A stretch of 16,720 nucleotides of DNA from CAMCXT01 sp046302715. Lineage in GTDB: Bacteria > Bacteroidota > Bacteroidia > M30B66. The notes under the pieces were generated by a model. That model saw only the letters and a program-made list of their open reading frames with translations, was not told the DNA's origin and ran no database searches. The position numbers and the translations under genes are program-made. Positions within the stretch are counted from its first letter, which is position 1, and each line of letters starts with the position of its first letter. The DNA is taken from the NCBI GenBank assembly GCA_046302715.1, contig JBKCHQ010000148.1:1-16720 (forward strand), read 5' to 3'. Below are positions 13,999 to 16,720 of the stretch, piece by piece.

Positions 13999-14988
13999 CT
14001 AATCACAGCTTCGCCCTTTGATTTTTCCTTCCTGATATTTTCGCTCCTCTTCGGCAAGCTCTTCTTCGGTTTCGTGCTGGATTTTTTTGTCTTTATACTT
14101 CGATAAATCGGGCTGTCCGGCATTTACCCAGGCGGTAAACCACAACGATCCGGTTACGATTATGGCTTTTCGCATACGACGCTCTACCATACCATTGAGC
14201 ATTTTATCATAGGCTTCAGCGTACTCGGCACTATAAACACGCATGAGCGATGCACCTCGATTTTCGAAGGCATATTTCTGATCTTGCGGATAACGTTTGT
14301 TGAGCTCAGCTTCAAAAAGCAAGACCGAATCTTTTGCGGCAAAACTCTCCGAAACGGCTTTCCAGGCTTCGTCAAGTGGATTTTCGATGTAACGCGCCTT
14401 GCCGATAAAAAAATCATAATTTTCATTGAACAATTCGGGCAGTCGCGACTCCCAAAAACCATGTATGCCTTTCTGGTTGGTTAATTGTCCATTATAGTTA
14501 CGTGTTGTATGCAAGGGAACATGCGCATCGCCCACATAATGTCCCAAGTCGGCAGAAAGGCGCAAGATGCGATCGAAATCTTCAGCCCTAAATGCCGCAG
14601 TAAGGCGCTTTACCATTACATCAATATGCCATGGAACAATGCCGTGCGCCTTGAGGCTATCTTCAGAATATTTGGCAACCGCGTCTTCCCACTTGCGGGG
14701 AATGGAATCTAAAGGCGAGGCTCCATAACGGTCGAGGTCAATAAAATGGCGGGCGGCTTCGTCTTCTACTGCATAACGCCGTTTATCGGGATCAACGGCA
14801 TGTTCGGTCACAAACTCGATGTGCTCTTTGTAAAATCCTACCAATTCGGTGGGTAACGTAAATACTGCGATGCGATTAATCTGCTTGTGAGCAAAAAAGC
14901 CCCAGCTGTGCATCATGGGTATGGTAAGCAGTGTAATGATTGCCATCGCAAGGAAAGCCACACCTATTTTTAATCCAAACGATTTCAT
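13999..14988 (-). CDS. Zinc-dependent phospholipase C / P1 nuclease-fold exported protein
   Basis: A 329-residue exported protein with an uncleaved-looking N-terminal hydrophobic segment (8-26) ending in MMHS before W29. The pattern W29-GFFA-H34 is the W-x4-H start of the phospholipase C/P1 nuclease superfamily, where the amino group of the mature N-terminal Trp binds zinc, so cleavage between S28 and W29 is expected. The remaining trinuclear-zinc ligands can be aligned: D66, H81 (ARHFIDLDRY), H150-x3-D154-x5-H160 in DLGHYVGDAHVPLHTTRNY, and H176-x3-E180 in GIHGFWE. These spacings match Bacillus phospholipase C (H118, D122, H128, H142, E146). The C-terminal tail is strongly charged (about 295-329) and ends RSCD. 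Substrate (phospholipid or nucleic acid) cannot be decided. Starts by ATGA overlap with comB. Confidence 0.85.
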   Translation of the reverse strand: MKSFGLKIGVAFLAMAIITLLTIPMMHSWGFFAHKQINRIAVFTLPTELVGFYKEHIEFVTEHAVDPDKRRYAVEDEAARHFIDLDRYGASPLDSIPRKWEDAVAKYSEDSLKAHGIVPWHIDVMVKRLTAAFRAEDFDRILRLSADLGHYVGDAHVPLHTTRNYNGQLTNQKGIHGFWESRLPELFNENYDFFIGKARYIENPLDEAWKAVSESFAAKDSVLLFEAELNKRYPQDQKYAFENRGASLMRVYSAEYAEAYDKMLNGMVERRMRKAIIVTGSLWFTAWVNAGQPDLSKYKDKKIQHETEEELAEEERKYQEGKIKGRSCD

Positions 14989-15719
14989 TTTACTTCGGAA
15001 AGCACCGAATTCAAATTAACAATGGATCCATTTCGGTACACCGGAATGGTGGTAAAAATATTTGCTGTAAGGCAGTAGCGAATATCTTTTTCGAGATTAA
15101 GGTCCTGCAAACGATGACGGTGCGAAGAACGTCCGAGAAATTCATACAAGTTGTGCTTTGCACGATCATACAGGTGCGCCATGGCTATCGTAGAATCGCA
15201 ATGGGTATCGACCCCTCCTTTACGCTCCAATTCCTGAAATAAAGCTCCTGCAAAAAGCGAATCTTCCATGTTAAATTTATTCTTCCAGCCGGCACATAAC
15301 ACAATAATATTTTTTTGCTGAAGGTGCAGCCAATCTGCTAAAGCATTTAAATGCAAGAATGAGCCAATAACAATTTCCTCTGCATCTGCGGCGGCTGCAA
15401 TGGCTTGAGTTCCATTAGTGGTGGAAATTACAATACTTTTCCCAGTAAGCGACTCATCCATAAAGTGATAGGGCGAATTGCCAAAATCGAAACCCTCGAG
15501 CTTGATTGCGTTACGCTCTGCGGCCACTAAAAAACCCTGTTGTTTATAACGCAATGCCTCATCAACTCCCGCAACCGGAATCATGCTCCCAACACCATGA
15601 TGAATGGCCGTACAAATTGCAGAAGTAGCCCTAAGAATATCCACTACAACCACAATGCTGTCATGTTCCTTAAACAAAGGATATAATGCCGGAGAATAAC
15701 AGGTGCTGAAGGTTTTCAC
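14985..15719 (-). CDS. comB: 2-phosphosulfolactate phosphatase family protein
   Basis: A 244-residue cytoplasmic Mg-dependent phosphatase of the ComB family, which converts 2-phospho-3-sulfolactate to 3-sulfolactate (coenzyme M route in methanogens; sulfolactate formation in some bacteria). Family motifs: VVVVDILRATSAI (23-35), ERNAIKLEGFDFGNSP (68-83), GKSIVISTTNGTQAI (93-107), VLCAGWKNKFNMEDSLFAG (140-158) with Cys142 and the acidic pair E152-D153. Start is GTG at 15719, five bases after the gcvT stop. The next in-frame Met is deep inside the domain, and the distance from this GTG to the VDILRAT motif fits the family. The downstream phospholipase-like gene overlaps by ATGA. No ComA (phosphosulfolactate synthase), ComC or sulfolactate exporter gene is in the window, so the physiological product in this organism is inferred only. 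Some family members may have other phosphate substrates. Confidence 0.9.
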   Translation of the reverse strand: MKTFSTCYSPALYPLFKEHDSIVVVVDILRATSAICTAIHHGVGSMIPVAGVDEALRYKQQGFLVAAERNAIKLEGFDFGNSPYHFMDESLTGKSIVISTTNGTQAIAAAADAEEIVIGSFLHLNALADWLHLQQKNIIVLCAGWKNKFNMEDSLFAGALFQELERKGGVDTHCDSTIAMAHLYDRAKHNLYEFLGRSSHRHRLQDLNLEKDIRYCLTANIFTTIPVYRNGSIVNLNSVLSEVK

Positions 15720-15724
15720 AACAC

Positions 15725-16720
15725 TTATTTTGCCTGATAAAAAGGTAATTTAACGACGCGTGCGGCCAACAATTTATCGCGAACTTTAATAAAAATTTCA
15801 GAATCAGGAGCAGCCATAGCGCTGGGAACGTAGCCCATACCAATGGCTTTTTTTAAGCTGGGCGACATGGTGCCTGAGGTTACGATGCCAATGTTGTTTC
15901 CTGTTGCGTCGCAAATTTCGTAATCGTGACGGGGTATGCCTTTATCAACAAGTTCAAAGCCTACCAATTTACGACTAACGCCGTTGGTTTTTTGCGATTC
16001 GAGTGCCGCCCGATTATTGAACTCTTTACTAAACTTGGTAATCCAGCCTAATCCGGCCTCGATGGGCGAGGTATGGTCGTTAATATCGTTACCGTATAAA
16101 CAAAAGCCCATTTCGAGACGCAAGGTATCGCGGGCGGCAAGTCCCGCGGGTTCTATACCGAATTCTTTACCCGCCTCAAAAATGGCATTCCATACTTCGT
16201 GGGCATGTTCGCGGTCGAAATAAATTTCGAAACCACCGGCACCTGTGTAACCGGTTGCAGATATAAGCACGTTTTCTATGCCGGCAAAGGTGCTTTTGGT
16301 AAAGGTGTAATAAGCAAGCGTGTCGAGCGGAAATGCAGTTAGCTTTTGCAAAGCCTTAGCTGCCAGAGGGCCCTGAACGGCGAGCAATGCCGTTTTGTTA
16401 GAAATATCGAGCATCTCAACACCCCAAGTATCATTTTGCTTGAGCCAATTCCAATCTTTTTCGATGTTAGATGCGTTCACCACAAGCATATATTGATCTT
16501 CGCGTATGCGATACACCAATAAATCGTCCACTATACCGCCATCAAGATTAGGGAAACACGAATATTGAACCTTACCATCGGTAAGTTTTGAGGCATCGTT
16601 GGAAGTGGTTTTTTGAATCAAATCCAATGCGTGTGGTCCGCGTAGAATGAATTCGCCCATATGGCTTACATCAAAAACTCCCACTTTATGACGCACACAT
16701 TCGTGCTCCTGAATAACTCC
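15725..16720 (-). CDS. gcvT: Glycine cleavage system T protein (aminomethyltransferase), N-terminus beyond window
   Basis: The T protein takes the aminomethyl group from lipoylated H protein and transfers the one-carbon unit to tetrahydrofolate, releasing ammonia. 331 codons are inside the window and the frame stays open to the right edge; the first residues read VIQEHECVRHK, matching the family's I-x-E-H-x-x-V-R. A GTG at 16696 is therefore not the start, and about 25-35 N-terminal residues are missing. Motifs: VGVFDVSHMGEF, GGIVDDLLVYRI (containing the catalytic Asp region), VVNASNIEKDWNWL, ALLAVQGPLAAKAL, SATGYTGAGGFEIYFD, AARDTLRLEMGFCLYGNDI, and GTMSPSLKKAIGMGYVP near the C-terminus. It is followed by comB after 5 nt. 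With MetH downstream it ties into the same folate one-carbon pool, but it has no visible shared regulation. No GcvH or GcvP gene is in the window. Confidence 0.97.
   Translation of the reverse strand, partial: GVIQEHECVRHKVGVFDVSHMGEFILRGPHALDLIQKTTSNDASKLTDGKVQYSCFPNLDGGIVDDLLVYRIREDQYMLVVNASNIEKDWNWLKQNDTWGVEMLDISNKTALLAVQGPLAAKALQKLTAFPLDTLAYYTFTKSTFAGIENVLISATGYTGAGGFEIYFDREHAHEVWNAIFEAGKEFGIEPAGLAARDTLRLEMGFCLYGNDINDHTSPIEAGLGWITKFSKEFNNRAALESQKTNGVSRKLVGFELVDKGIPRHDYEICDATGNNIGIVTSGTMSPSLKKAIGMGYVPSAMAAPDSEIFIKVRDKLLAARVVKLPFYQAK

Noticed and set aside
15725..16696. GTG at 16696 as the start of gcvT
   Set aside because: The frame is open upstream to the window edge and encodes conserved N-terminal residues (QEHECVR), so the true start is outside the window.
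1..16720. Mobile elements, CRISPR arrays, tRNA or rRNA genes
   Set aside because: No regularly spaced repeats, transposase or integrase motifs, or cloverleaf sequences were seen; gaps between genes are short and the longest (278 nt) is explained by the metH leader.

Overview
The window looks like chromosomal DNA of a Bacteroidota bacterium. Three things support this. Recognisable Shine-Dalgarno sequences are absent before the starts I checked. Perfect TAnnTTTG boxes, the -7 element of the Bacteroidota housekeeping sigma factor, precede three genes. Several genes belong to families I know mainly from this phylum (the 419-aa protein often labelled asparagine synthetase B, a secreted CpeT-like protein, a DUF6992-like protein). 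No mobile element, CRISPR array, prophage or tRNA was found. Apart from a gene tail at the left edge, every gene is on the minus strand, so transcription runs from high to low coordinates.

In order of transcription: (1) gcvT (N-terminus cut by the right edge), comB, a zinc-dependent phospholipase C-like protein and a secreted CpeT-like protein lie close together (gaps of 5, -4 and 35 nt) and probably form one operon. (2) A 278-nt leader follows with AT-rich dyads, a TACATTTG promoter box and a well-conserved SAM-I (S-box) riboswitch. It controls a full-length cobalamin-dependent metH, whose end overlaps a bestrophin-family channel gene by 8 nt. (3) dnaB, the replicative helicase, appears to have its own promoter directly at the start codon. 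(4) Two secreted or membrane proteins overlap by ATGA: the 419-aa 'AsnB-like' protein and a small four-helix protein. (5) A cell-surface glycan-type cluster follows: a 766-aa polytopic membrane protein, a GT9 glycosyltransferase and an L-threonine aldolase, again linked by ATGA overlaps. (6) At the left edge a convergent plus-strand gene ends, probably a class A beta-lactamase-like serine hydrolase.

The best-supported regulatory feature is the SAM-I riboswitch upstream of metH: high S-adenosylmethionine should reduce methionine synthase, and possibly the overlapping bestrophin gene. The genes most worth a second look are the 419-aa protein (no asparagine synthetase motifs, but a possible class I amidotransferase-like Cys/His layout), the CpeT-like protein with a signal peptide, ComB without visible partners, and the GT9 enzyme in which the usual Gly-Asp of the N-terminal motif is Gly-Ser. 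No clearly new multi-gene system could be demonstrated from sequence alone.
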